Shown here: piece by piece, positions 1 to 5,807 of the stretch | Numbering within the stretch: position 1 is the first letter of the stretch | How the letters are laid out: each line of letters opens with the position of its first letter | Assembly (NCBI GenBank): GCA_021106655.1 | Contig: JAIOTT010000366.1 | Location: forward strand, 1 to 6,540 | Reading direction: 5' to 3' | Length of the DNA stretch: 6,540 nt | Source: Bacteroidales bacterium | GTDB taxonomy: Bacteria; Bacteroidota; Bacteroidia; Bacteroidales; SMBSF77 | The notes under the pieces: model-generated | Seen by the model: only the letters and a program-made list of their open reading frames with translations | Databases searched by the model: none | What the model was told of the DNA's origin: nothing | Translations under genes and position numbers: made by a program

Positions 1-218
1 AAATATTTCTCTGCCATAAACATCTGCGCTTGAGCCTCTTTCTCAAGAGGTTCAATATAAAACTTATTAAACCCGAAATAGCCTAATACAATAACTATAA
101 TTGCGCCAATAACAATTGAGATTACTTTTTGGTTATTCTCAATAAATTTCTCCGTCTTACTTAAAGCTTCTTCAACTATTTGTATTCTATCTTCTGTTTG
201 ATCTACCTTCTTTGCCAT
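1..218 (-). CDS. Membrane-anchored TPR-type protein, N-terminal fragment (runs off left edge)
   Basis: Reading the minus strand from the ATG at 218-216 gives 72 open codons with no stop before the window edge, so only the N-terminus is present. It starts MAKKVDQTEDRIQ, followed by a charged, probably helical segment (residues 8-30, VEEALSKTEKFIENNQ). One hydrophobic membrane span follows at about residues 32-53 (VISIVIGAIIVIVLGYFGF). After it comes the start of a helical region (PLEKEAQAQMFMAEKY), which resembles the lead-in to TPR repeats. This layout matches Bacteroidota tetratricopeptide proteins with an N-terminal anchor, similar in architecture to YfgM, in which the TPR part would face the periplasm. 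The TPR repeats lie outside the window, so the family call rests on the distinctive N-terminus. A good Bacteroidota promoter lies just upstream (235-265). Confidence 0.75.
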   Translation of the reverse strand, partial: MAKKVDQTEDRIQIVEEALSKTEKFIENNQKVISIVIGAIIVIVLGYFGFNKFYIEPLEKEAQAQMFMAEKY

Positions 219-234
219 AATATTAATTTTTTTG

Positions 235-265
235 CAAAAATAATTTTTTTTCAGGAGCAGACAAG
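235..265 (-). promoter_or_regulatory. Bacteroidota-type promoter for the leftward TPR gene
   Basis: On the minus strand, TATTTTTG (242-235) is an exact match to the -7 consensus TAnnTTTG. CTTG (265-262) lies 19 bases upstream, a one-mismatch -33 element (consensus TTTG) at the expected spacing. Transcription would begin around 228-231, giving a leader of only about 10-13 nt before the ATG at 218. Both elements and the spacing are visible; activity is inferred. Confidence 0.6.
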
Positions 266-317
266 GAATAATATCAATTTTTTATCTGTAAGATTAAATA
301 TCCTGATAAATTATACA

Positions 318-325
318 TAATTTTG
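318..325 (+). promoter_or_regulatory. Candidate -7 element for the DUF4412-like gene
   Basis: TAATTTTG matches the Bacteroidota -7 consensus TAnnTTTG exactly and ends 35 bases before the ATG at 361, which would give a leader of roughly 30 nt. No TTTG-like -33 element is visible 19-21 bases upstream. In such AT-rich sequence this half-promoter could be a chance match. Confidence 0.35.
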
Positions 326-360
326 TTAAAAAAATTCATGCAAATCAAATATCTAAAATC

Positions 361-1140
361 ATGAAAACACAAAAACTATTAATTACGTTTATTGCTTTAT
401 TGCTAATAAGTTTTCAGCTTATGGCCGGATGGGTCATTACAAGTGAAAAAGATGAAGAACTTGATAATATAGAAATTGAAACCACTTATATTCAGGACAA
501 TATAATTAAAATTACAACAGAAAGAGACATAGCAATTTTTAACTTTGAAACAAATGAAATTTATTTAATTAATCCGCTTAGCAAATCTTATTGGGCAGGA
601 ACATTATCTGATTTTAAAACAAATGTTATTGAAGGAATGAAAAGCAAAATGGAAAACATGTTAAAAAAGATTCCTGTCGAGCATCATGAAATGTACAAAA
701 AAATGTATCAGGACAAAATAGATAAAATTGAAAGTGACAAGATTAATGAAGGAGATGACCTTGAGATCAAAGAAACATCTGAAAATCTTAATATACTGGA
801 TTACAGTTCTGCCAAATATCAAATATGGCAAGATGAAATTCTCAGAGAAGATGTCTGGATTGCCGAGAAGCTAGATATCAGTGATGAACTTAACATTGAA
901 AAGTTCAAAAACTTTTTTATGAGTTTTTCAAACATAACATCCGACAGGTCAGTTGAAAATTCGCCAAAATTCTTCGAATTGTTCGAAAAAGGCTATCCAT
1001 TAAAAACAATTGAATACTATGAGAACTTCAAAATAATTACAACAGTAACCAATATTGAAAAAAAACAAATCCCTGCCTCCGAATTTTCACCACCCCCGGG
1101 CTTTAATAAAATTAACATTATGGATCTTTGGGAAAATTGA
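361..1140 (+). CDS. Secreted DUF4412-like protein of unknown function
   Basis: This 259-residue protein begins with a clear Sec signal peptide: KTQK, then a hydrophobic core at residues 6-20, with likely cleavage after LMA at 20-22. There is no lipobox cysteine, so a soluble periplasmic or secreted protein is expected. Residues 36-85 are strand-rich (YIQDNIIKI, DIAIFNFETNEIYLINP). Residues 88-130 are charged and probably helical. A second strand-rich part follows (KYQIWQDEILREDVWIAEK at 152-170), then GYPLKTIEYY (211-220), and the protein ends with IPASEFSPPPGF (237-248). The pattern of a bound-ligand-like sheet, a Y/W-x-x-W-V/I-A motif and a closing PPGF/PAGY resembles DUF4412 proteins, whose biochemical role I do not know. 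The ATG opens directly onto the signal peptide, which supports this start. There is no Shine-Dalgarno sequence. The stop codon overlaps the first unit of a heptad repeat. Confidence 0.75.
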   Translation: MKTQKLLITFIALLLISFQLMAGWVITSEKDEELDNIEIETTYIQDNIIKITTERDIAIFNFETNEIYLINPLSKSYWAGTLSDFKTNVIEGMKSKMENMLKKIPVEHHEMYKKMYQDKIDKIESDKINEGDDLEIKETSENLNILDYSSAKYQIWQDEILREDVWIAEKLDISDELNIEKFKNFFMSFSNITSDRSVENSPKFFELFEKGYPLKTIEYYENFKIITTVTNIEKKQIPASEFSPPPGFNKINIMDLWEN

Positions 1141-1220
1141 TTGTAGATAATGATCAATGGTTAATTGATTGCTGTTTATGGATAACTGTTAGCCATCGAC
1201 TATGGACTGATAACTGTATA
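1137..1220. repeat. Degenerate heptad tandem repeat (12 units, consensus YKGWTAA)
   Basis: Read in steps of seven from 1137, the sequence falls into 12 related units such as TTGATTG (1137 and again 1165), TGGTTAA (1158), TGGATAA (1179) and CTGATAA (1207). Position 1 is a pyrimidine in all 12 units, position 4 is A or T in all 12, and position 7 is A in 9. The array begins within the stop codon region of the DUF4412-like gene and ends 29 bases before the S9 peptidase ATG, so it fills nearly the whole gap. A small inverted repeat (ATCAAT at 1153-1158, ATTGAT at 1164-1169) sits inside it but is too weak to call a terminator. Confidence 0.65.
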
Positions 1221-1249
1221 ATTTGGTAATAAAAACATCAAGCAATAAT

Positions 1250-3865
1250 ATGAAAAAACTAACTTTTTTATTGATTATTTTCCAAATAGTTTACATGAAC
1301 TCCAAAGGTGGAAATGATGATGATAAGACAAAATCAATAATTATCGAAAATTGGTTAAAAGCAGGGAACTTCGCTGTAAAACTTCCGGCATTCAGTGATA
1401 TTGAAAACATTAATGGTGATAATTATTCCGATAAAGAGCTTCTGAAATTCGCTTATACGGATATTAATGATCTTCATCCTGTATCAGGATTGACTTTTGC
1501 CTGGGATGAAAAACAAAAAGTAAAATGGACAGAAGAGACATCTGATAAAAGCGGATATGTTCATCCTGGTAAAAGAGATTCAAACAAGGAATACTCAATT
1601 GCTTATTATGGATCTTACATATTTATAGACAGATGGGCAGAAGTTGAAATAAAAATTGAAACACCACAACTCTGTATTGTTTATCTTGATGGAGAAAAAA
1701 TAGCTGATAAGTTGAATTTTGACAAAGACAAGAAAGATTACGGCAATGCTTCAAAAAAAATTAAACTTGAAAGAGGTAATCACATCCTGATTGTAAAAAC
1801 ACTTAGAGAGAAGGACAGTAAAACGGACTGGAAGCTTAAAGGACAAATTGAAATTGCGGCAAAATATGAAGATGCAAGTATAAATATTTCAATATCACCA
1901 AAGCAGATAATGACTACCGGGCATTTGCTTGAAGGGGCAAAAATCAGTAAAGCATCAATATCTCCGGATGGAAAATATTATGCATTAAAATATAAACTAA
2001 CAAAAGGCCCGGATGGAAAAAGTACAAGCTGGACTGAAATAAGAAAAACCAAAGATCATTCTCTGATGCATTCGTTCAGAAATTCGAAGATAAGCAGTTT
2101 AAAATGGTCATCAACTAATATTATTTCATATATTACTACCGATGATAAGGAAAGTACACTGTGGTTAATGGATATGAACAAAGGCACAGAAACTAAACTA
2201 TTAAAACAGCTAAAAAACTTTTCAGGTTACAGGTGGGCACCGGATGGGAGTTTTATCATTTACAGCATTAGTGAAAAGCCAACACTGAATAAAACAGGTA
2301 TTAAAAAGTTTGAAGGTATGCCTGACAGATGGCTATGGTGGAGAAACAGAACATTTCTGTATAAGGTGAACATTGAATCACATATTAAAGAAAGAGTAAC
2401 CTACGGCAACTTGTCTACTTCGCTTCAAGATATTAGCAATGACGGAAGATATATTTTATTCACTCATAATATTCCAGACTTTAGTGAACGTCCATATTCA
2501 AAACAAGTACTTTTCCGTCTTGATCTTCAAACCAACATTATCGATACAATATGGACTCATAACTGGTCTTCAAGGGTAAGCTTCTCATTCGACGACAAGT
2601 CTTTACTTGTACTCGGCGGCCCCTCTGTATTTGGAAGCACGGGAGAAAATGTGAGCAAAGGCAAAACAACAAACAATTATGACACACAAGCATATATTTA
2701 CAATATTAATAACAAAACTGTTGATGCCATAACTATTGATTTTAACCCTTCCATTCGAAATGCTTGCTGGAATAAATCAGGAGAAATTATTTATTTCCTA
2801 TGCGCAGACAAATCATATAAAAAACTCTATCGCTATGAAATTGAAAGCAACTCTTTCAAAGTAATTGAAGACGGACCGGATGTAATTAATCACATTGATT
2901 TTGACAATGATGGTGAACTTGCTGTTTATACCGGTTCTTCTATCTCAACTCCTACAAAAGCATATCTTATCAATTTAACAGAATATAATATTACAGTAAT
3001 TAGTGAACCTGAAGAATCAGACTATAAAAATGTTGTATTTGGAAAAACTGAAGACTGGAATTTTAAAAATAATGAAGGTCTGACGATAGATGGCCACATT
3101 TATTACCCGCCTGATTTTGAACCGGAGAAAAAATATCCATTAATTGTGTATTACTATGGCGGTACAAGTCCAACAAAAAGAAGTTTCGGTGGAAGATATC
3201 CTAAAAATCTCTTTGCTGCCCAGGGATATATTGTTTATGTCCTTCAACCAGCGGGAGCCACTGGCTATGGACAGGAATTCTCTGCCCTTCATGTAAACAA
3301 CTGGGGTATAACAGTAGCAGACGAGATAATCAAAGGAACAAAAAAAATCCTGGAAGAACATCCATTCATCGACAAAACTAAGGTTGGTTGTATTGGTGCT
3401 TCGTATGGAGGTTTTATGACAATGCTTTTACAAACCAGGACTGATATTTTCGCAGCAGCTGTTGCTCATGCAGGAATCAGTTCCATTTCAAGCTATTGGG
3501 GCGAAGGTTATTGGGGCTATTTGTATAGTGCCGTTGCATCAGCAAATAGTTTCCCATGGAATAATAAACAATTATACATTGAACAAAGTCCTTTATTTCT
3601 GGCTGACAAAATAAACACTCCTCTCTTATTATTACATGGATCTTCTGATACAAATGTGCCACCTGGAGAAAGCAGACAATTATACACTGCTTTAAAATTA
3701 TTAGGAAAAGATGTTGAGCTGATAGAAATAGCATCCCAGGGCCATCACATTTTGGATTTCAAAAAACGTATTCTCTGGCAAAAGACAATTTTTGCCTGGT
3801 TTGATAAGTACTTAAAAGACCAAACTGCATGGTGGGATGATCTTTATCCTGAAAAAAACTTCTAG
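1250..3865 (+). CDS. Secreted S9 (prolyl oligopeptidase) family serine peptidase
   Basis: This 871-residue protein is a predicted exported serine peptidase that would cleave peptides, often after proline in this family, in the periplasm or outside the cell. The ATG at 1250 begins a signal-peptide-like N-terminus (MKKLTFLLIIFQIVY). An in-frame TTG at 1223 would add nine unlikely residues ahead of it. Residues about 30-205 form an extra N-terminal region whose end (AEVEIKIETPQLCIVYLDGEKI, then KLERGNHILIVKTL) looks like a PA14-like or jelly-roll fold. Residues about 225-590 carry TolB/WD40-like propeller motifs (SISPDGKYYA, YRWAPDGSFIIYS, DISNDGRYILF, VSFSFDDKSLLVL). Residues about 600-865 are the alpha/beta-hydrolase domain. 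The nucleophile is Ser718 in GASYGG; the likely acid is Asp800 in HGSSDTNVPP and the base His832 in SQGHHI. All three are present, so activity is expected. The preferred substrate cannot be read from the sequence. Confidence 0.92.
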   Translation: MKKLTFLLIIFQIVYMNSKGGNDDDKTKSIIIENWLKAGNFAVKLPAFSDIENINGDNYSDKELLKFAYTDINDLHPVSGLTFAWDEKQKVKWTEETSDKSGYVHPGKRDSNKEYSIAYYGSYIFIDRWAEVEIKIETPQLCIVYLDGEKIADKLNFDKDKKDYGNASKKIKLERGNHILIVKTLREKDSKTDWKLKGQIEIAAKYEDASINISISPKQIMTTGHLLEGAKISKASISPDGKYYALKYKLTKGPDGKSTSWTEIRKTKDHSLMHSFRNSKISSLKWSSTNIISYITTDDKESTLWLMDMNKGTETKLLKQLKNFSGYRWAPDGSFIIYSISEKPTLNKTGIKKFEGMPDRWLWWRNRTFLYKVNIESHIKERVTYGNLSTSLQDISNDGRYILFTHNIPDFSERPYSKQVLFRLDLQTNIIDTIWTHNWSSRVSFSFDDKSLLVLGGPSVFGSTGENVSKGKTTNNYDTQAYIYNINNKTVDAITIDFNPSIRNACWNKSGEIIYFLCADKSYKKLYRYEIESNSFKVIEDGPDVINHIDFDNDGELAVYTGSSISTPTKAYLINLTEYNITVISEPEESDYKNVVFGKTEDWNFKNNEGLTIDGHIYYPPDFEPEKKYPLIVYYYGGTSPTKRSFGGRYPKNLFAAQGYIVYVLQPAGATGYGQEFSALHVNNWGITVADEIIKGTKKILEEHPFIDKTKVGCIGASYGGFMTMLLQTRTDIFAAAVAHAGISSISSYWGEGYWGYLYSAVASANSFPWNNKQLYIEQSPLFLADKINTPLLLLHGSSDTNVPPGESRQLYTALKLLGKDVELIEIASQGHHILDFKKRILWQKTIFAWFDKYLKDQTAWWDDLYPEKNF

Positions 3866-3988
3866 TACAAAGGTTACCTCTACACACTTTTCATTACTAA
3901 TATTTCTGAAAGCTTCTAATAGGATCAATTATTTACTGATTCAGACGGTATAATCTATGCAATATATAATAAAACATATAGAAACAAT

Positions 3989-4019
3989 GCCACTGATTTC
4001 TCAGATTAACGCAGATTAA
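3989..4019 (+). repeat. 31-bp direct repeat, upstream copy
   Basis: This matches 4513-4543 at 30 of 31 positions; the only difference is T at 4001 against C at 4525. It is also the left arm of the inverted repeat at 3989-4070. Together the two copies bracket the GxxExxY gene. Confidence 0.9.
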
Positions 4020-4070
4020 AACTTGCTATTGAAAATTAAGCAATCAGTGTAGATCTGTGTAATCTGTGGC
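3989..4070. repeat. Imperfect inverted repeat directly upstream of the GxxExxY gene
   Basis: The left arm (3989-4017, beginning GCCACTGATTTC) and the right arm (4042-4070, ending AATCTGTGGC) are reverse complements at 22 of 29 positions, with a 24-base AT-rich loop. Both arms show an internal period of 10 built from variants of TCAGATTAAC (units at 3991, 4001 and 4011). The right arm ends 14 bases before the GxxExxY ATG, so a transcript entering from upstream could fold a long hairpin just ahead of the start codon. I recognise this CAGATTA/AATCTGTG style of repeat as common in Bacteroidota intergenic DNA. Confidence 0.75.
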
Positions 4071-4084
4071 TATAAAAATTTATT

Positions 4085-4480
4085 ATGTCAAAAAAAATCT
4101 TCCAATCCAGCAACTATCCATTTCAAAAGGAAACCTATCAAATAATTGGAACATGTATGGAGGTGCATAAAACTATTGGAAGAGGTTTTCTTGAAATTGT
4201 ATATAAAGATGCTATACAATTTGAATTTCAACAACGATTAATCCCATTTGAAAGAGAAAAAAGATATGACATACAATACAAGGAAATTATTTTATCTCAT
4301 TACTTTATTGCTGACTTCATAGCTTTTGACAATATAATTCTAGAAGTTAAAGCTCAGGAAGGGGTTGTTGATGAGCATTTTAAATATGTCATTAATTATC
4401 TTGCTGCTTCGAAGTGCAAATTAGGTCTATTAGTCAATTTTGGAAGAGATTCATTAGAGTATAAACGTGTCATTTTATAG
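4085..4480 (+). CDS. GxxExxY protein (PD-(D/E)XK nuclease-like fold)
   Basis: This 131-residue cytoplasmic protein carries the family motif at residues 34-40 (GFLEIVY: Gly34, Glu37, Tyr40), preceded by the typical MEVHKTIG. Other conserved points are IADF (Asp77), LEVKA (Glu87, Lys89) and the C-terminal NYLAASKCKLGLLVNFG block, ending in YKRVIL. Glu37, Asp77 and the E-x-K pair correspond to the catalytic pattern of the PD-(D/E)XK nuclease superfamily, to which the family is assigned. The biological role is not established and nuclease activity here is inferred. The length is normal for the family and the gene looks intact. Where I expect Gln in HYKQVLNYL-type relatives, this protein has Tyr101 (HFKYVINYL). 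The ATG at 4085 is the natural start, with no Shine-Dalgarno sequence. The gene is bracketed by 31-bp direct repeats and converges on the glycosylase gene. Confidence 0.9.
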   Translation: MSKKIFQSSNYPFQKETYQIIGTCMEVHKTIGRGFLEIVYKDAIQFEFQQRLIPFEREKRYDIQYKEIILSHYFIADFIAFDNIILEVKAQEGVVDEHFKYVINYLAASKCKLGLLVNFGRDSLEYKRVIL

Positions 4481-4512
4481 TAAATACTTTACCTTATATA
4501 AAACATGAATTA

Positions 4513-4543
4513 GCCACTGATTTCCCAGATTAACGCAGATTAA
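4513..4543 (+). repeat. 31-bp direct repeat, downstream copy
   Basis: This near-perfect second copy (30/31) of 3989-4019 lies in the same orientation, 524 bp further on. It sits in the 69-bp gap between the convergent GxxExxY and glycosylase genes, and ends 6 bases before the glycosylase stop codon. Unlike the upstream copy it has no inverted partner beside it. Confidence 0.9.
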
Positions 4544-4549
4544 TATAAC

Positions 4550-5143
4550 CTAGAAATTATTGCCCTTTAGTAAAAACCTGTACGGCAAAAGAGCATCTTT
4601 CCCAGCATAATCAATTCCAATACGTGGTGTAACAAGAATATCCTTTTCATCTATCTTCACGCCCCTGTCTTCAAGCCAGATTTTATTCCCGAACAAACTC
4701 ATTCCTGTATGTTTATGATGAATCCCCAATGCCCTTGATAATTTCCCCGGGCCATCAGTAAAGCCGGGCCCTGCCTTTGACTTCTTTGTCCGTTTGAGCA
4801 TTACGTCAATTCCTGTCATAGGATGAATAGCCCTGATCAAAACTGCATGAGGAACATTTTCTACATTTGTTACAATATTGAATAATGAGTGAATCCCATA
4901 ACATAAATACACATAAGCAACCCCTCCTTCATGAAACATCACCTCTGTACGCTTGCTCCGTTTCCCGCCATATGCATGAGAGGCCCTGTCGCTGGTTCCG
5001 GCATAGGCCTCCGTTTCAGTGATAATACCTCCACACAACACCCCATCAATGTTAGTTAATAAATGCTTTCCCAAAAGCTCCCTGGCTATCAGCACCACAT
5101 CATCCTGAAGATAAAAGGATTCCTTGAGTTTTTTTGGTTTCAT
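4550..5143 (-). CDS. mpg: 3-methyladenine DNA glycosylase, AAG/Mpg family
   Basis: This 197-residue cytoplasmic repair enzyme should remove alkylated and related purines such as 3-methyladenine by cutting the N-glycosidic bond, the first step of base excision repair. The family signature ETEAY is at residues 43-47. By spacing from human AAG, Glu45 matches catalytic Glu125, Tyr47 matches Tyr127, His56 (ASHAYGG) matches His136, Tyr79 (YVYLCYG) matches Tyr159, Asn89 matches Asn169, and Arg104 probably matches Arg182. Later conserved blocks include GPGKLSRALGI (about 131-141). Length and motif order are normal for bacterial members and nothing appears missing. The ATG at 5143 gives a full N-terminus (LKESFYLQDDVVLIARELLGK). 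No clear Bacteroidota promoter was found upstream. The gene converges on the GxxExxY gene and does not appear to form an operon with either neighbour. Confidence 0.95.
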   Translation of the reverse strand: MKPKKLKESFYLQDDVVLIARELLGKHLLTNIDGVLCGGIITETEAYAGTSDRASHAYGGKRSKRTEVMFHEGGVAYVYLCYGIHSLFNIVTNVENVPHAVLIRAIHPMTGIDVMLKRTKKSKAGPGFTDGPGKLSRALGIHHKHTGMSLFGNKIWLEDRGVKIDEKDILVTPRIGIDYAGKDALLPYRFLLKGNNF

Positions 5144-5201
5144 TTGCTCACTAATTATTTAATTCAATACGGAATTATCAATAACTTGATTAATTCATAA
5201 G

Positions 5202-5245
5202 CTTAGTGGTACTTTGCACAATCCTTTGTATAACTTTGTTGTTAA
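5202..5245 (-). repeat. CAC/CTTTG-type intergenic repeat arm, unit A
   Basis: The minus strand reads TTAACAACAAAGTT and continues to GTACCACTAAG. Its first 13 bases after the initial T match unit C at 12 of 13 positions (TAACnACAAAGTT). The plus strand resembles the widespread Bacteroidota intergenic pattern of the TTAGTGGTACTTTG...AACTTTGTGGTTA kind, in a decayed form. The resemblance to that pattern is from memory. Confidence 0.5.
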
Positions 5246-5259
5246 AAATAAAAAGAGTT

Positions 5260-5346
5260 TAACCACTATGAACACCATGAAGGCACTATGGACACAATGA
5301 AATTACTTTGTGAACATTGTGTAAATCATCGTGAACTTTGTGGTTA
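5260..5346. repeat. Imperfect inverted repeat with 9-11-base internal units (units B and C)
   Basis: The left arm begins TAACCAC (5260-5266) and the right arm ends GTGGTTA (5340-5346); these ends are perfect reverse complements. The pairing continues imperfectly inward (ATGA, CAC, ATG and CACAA blocks) when a one-base shift is allowed. The left arm is built of CACnATGRA-like units (CACTATGAA, CACCATGAA, CACTATGGA, CACAATGAA) with spacings of 9-11 bases. The whole could fold into a long imperfect hairpin. Confidence 0.65.
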
Positions 5347-5354
5347 TCTTTTTT

Positions 5355-5379
5355 ACCACGAAGGAACACAAAGAAAACC
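5355..5379 (+). repeat. CACGAAGGAA/CACAAAGAAA repeat arm, unit D
   Basis: ACCACGAAGGAACACAAAG followed by AAAACC is a short arm of the same style as unit B, eight bases beyond the end of the 87-bp inverted repeat. Its two units CACGAAGGAA and CACAAAGAAA show a period of 10. Confidence 0.45.
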
Positions 5380-5467
5380 ATAATATTATCAATACTTATG
5401 AATTATTCAGACTAAATAACAAAGGTGCAAATATTTAACTTATTTAGCTTGCCTATTATGATATTAA

Positions 5468-5658
5468 CGGAGCTTCCTCAAAAAATTAGCTAATCTTACC
5501 AGAGATATTACATTTTATCAATCACGCCATACATTTATAACAATTAGGCTGGATAAGGAATACCAATTGAAGCAGTAAGTAAATTACTTGGCCTCGGGAA
5601 TCTAAAAACAACACAGAAGTATTTAGAAGTTATGGATAGATACAAGATTGAGAGTTAA
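5468..5658 (+). pseudogene. Frameshifted C-terminal remnant of a tyrosine recombinase (phage-type integrase)
   Basis: Two adjoining frames together read like the end of a Bacteroidota tyrosine recombinase. The first, about 5468-5560, gives FLKKLANLTRDITFYQSRHTFITIRLDK. The second, about 5557-5658, gives GIPIEAVSKLLGLG and then NLKTTQKYLEVMDRYKIES, ending at TAA (5656-5658). Intact relatives have the form HxARHTFAT...GVPIExVSKLLGHxxIxTTQxYAxV. Here a one-base loss near 5557-5561 breaks the frame. The box II His (HxxR) is Tyr in YQSR, the LGH histidine is Leu (LGL), and the arm-binding and Arg box I parts are absent. The nucleophile-position Tyr in TTQKYLE remains. It cannot make a working recombinase, and the left boundary is uncertain. 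It suggests a past integrative element here. Confidence 0.7.
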
Positions 5659-5717
5659 AAAAAACTGGAGATGTAAAAATTTGCTTAATATCATTATAAA
5701 ATTCTAAAAAGATTAAA

Positions 5718-5725
5718 TATCTTTG
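5718..5725 (+). promoter_or_regulatory. Candidate -7 element for the LamG gene
   Basis: TATCTTTG matches TAnnTTTG exactly, 82 bases before the ATG at 5808, giving a leader of about 75 nt. The nearest upstream TTTG (5680-5683) is 34 bases away, too far to be a normal -33 element, so this is only a half-match. Confidence 0.35.
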
Positions 5726-5807
5726 AAGAGATTTATCGAAAAAAAGATAAAATAACAATAATAAATAAAATGCTGAGAGTAGTTTCTTTACTTAAAATTC
5801 TAAAAAC

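Larger units (their letters stand above)
5144..5807. other. 664-bp gap without an intact gene: repeats, recombinase remnant, promoter
   Basis: From left to right this gap holds about 58 AT-rich bases upstream of the glycosylase, four related repeat arms (5202-5379), about 88 bases with nothing recognisable (5380-5467), a broken tyrosine recombinase fragment (5468-5658), and an AT-rich leader with a -7 promoter element for the LamG gene. No tRNA, rRNA or riboswitch pattern was seen. Confidence 0.7.

Noticed and set aside
1153..1169. Rho-independent terminator after the DUF4412-like gene
   Set aside because: The 6-bp AT-rich stem has no following T run and is better explained as part of the heptad repeat.
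1214..1226. Promoter TATAATTTG for the S9 peptidase
   Set aside because: The spacing between TA and TTTG is one base off TAnnTTTG whichever TA is used, and no -33 element fits.
1223..1249. TTG codon in frame upstream of the S9 peptidase as its start
   Set aside because: It would put nine polar residues ahead of a good signal peptide that begins at the ATG at 1250, and it lies right next to the heptad repeat.
3140..3361. Minus-strand open frame of 73 codons
   Set aside because: It lies wholly inside the hydrolase domain of the S9 peptidase and has no recognisable protein features; it is a shadow.
3477..3734. Minus-strand open frame of 85 codons
   Set aside because: It is antisense to the conserved catalytic region of the S9 peptidase, Cys/His/Ile-rich without a motif; it is a shadow.
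3866..3988. Terminator or small gene after the S9 peptidase
   Set aside because: Only a short palindrome around AAGCTT is present, with no GC-rich stem plus T run, and no open frame with protein-like features.
3989..4543. CRISPR-like array from the repeated CAGATTA units
   Set aside because: Units are short, degenerate and contiguous with no unique spacers; the two 31-bp copies are separated by a gene and there are no cas genes.
3989..4543. Insertion sequence with a transposase
   Set aside because: The only gene between the repeats is a GxxExxY protein; no transposase motif, no terminal inverted repeats at both ends and no short target-site duplication could be shown.
5269..5301. Small open frame starting MNTMKALWTQ in the repeat cluster
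   Set aside because: It is only about ten codons long and is produced by the ATG-containing repeat units.
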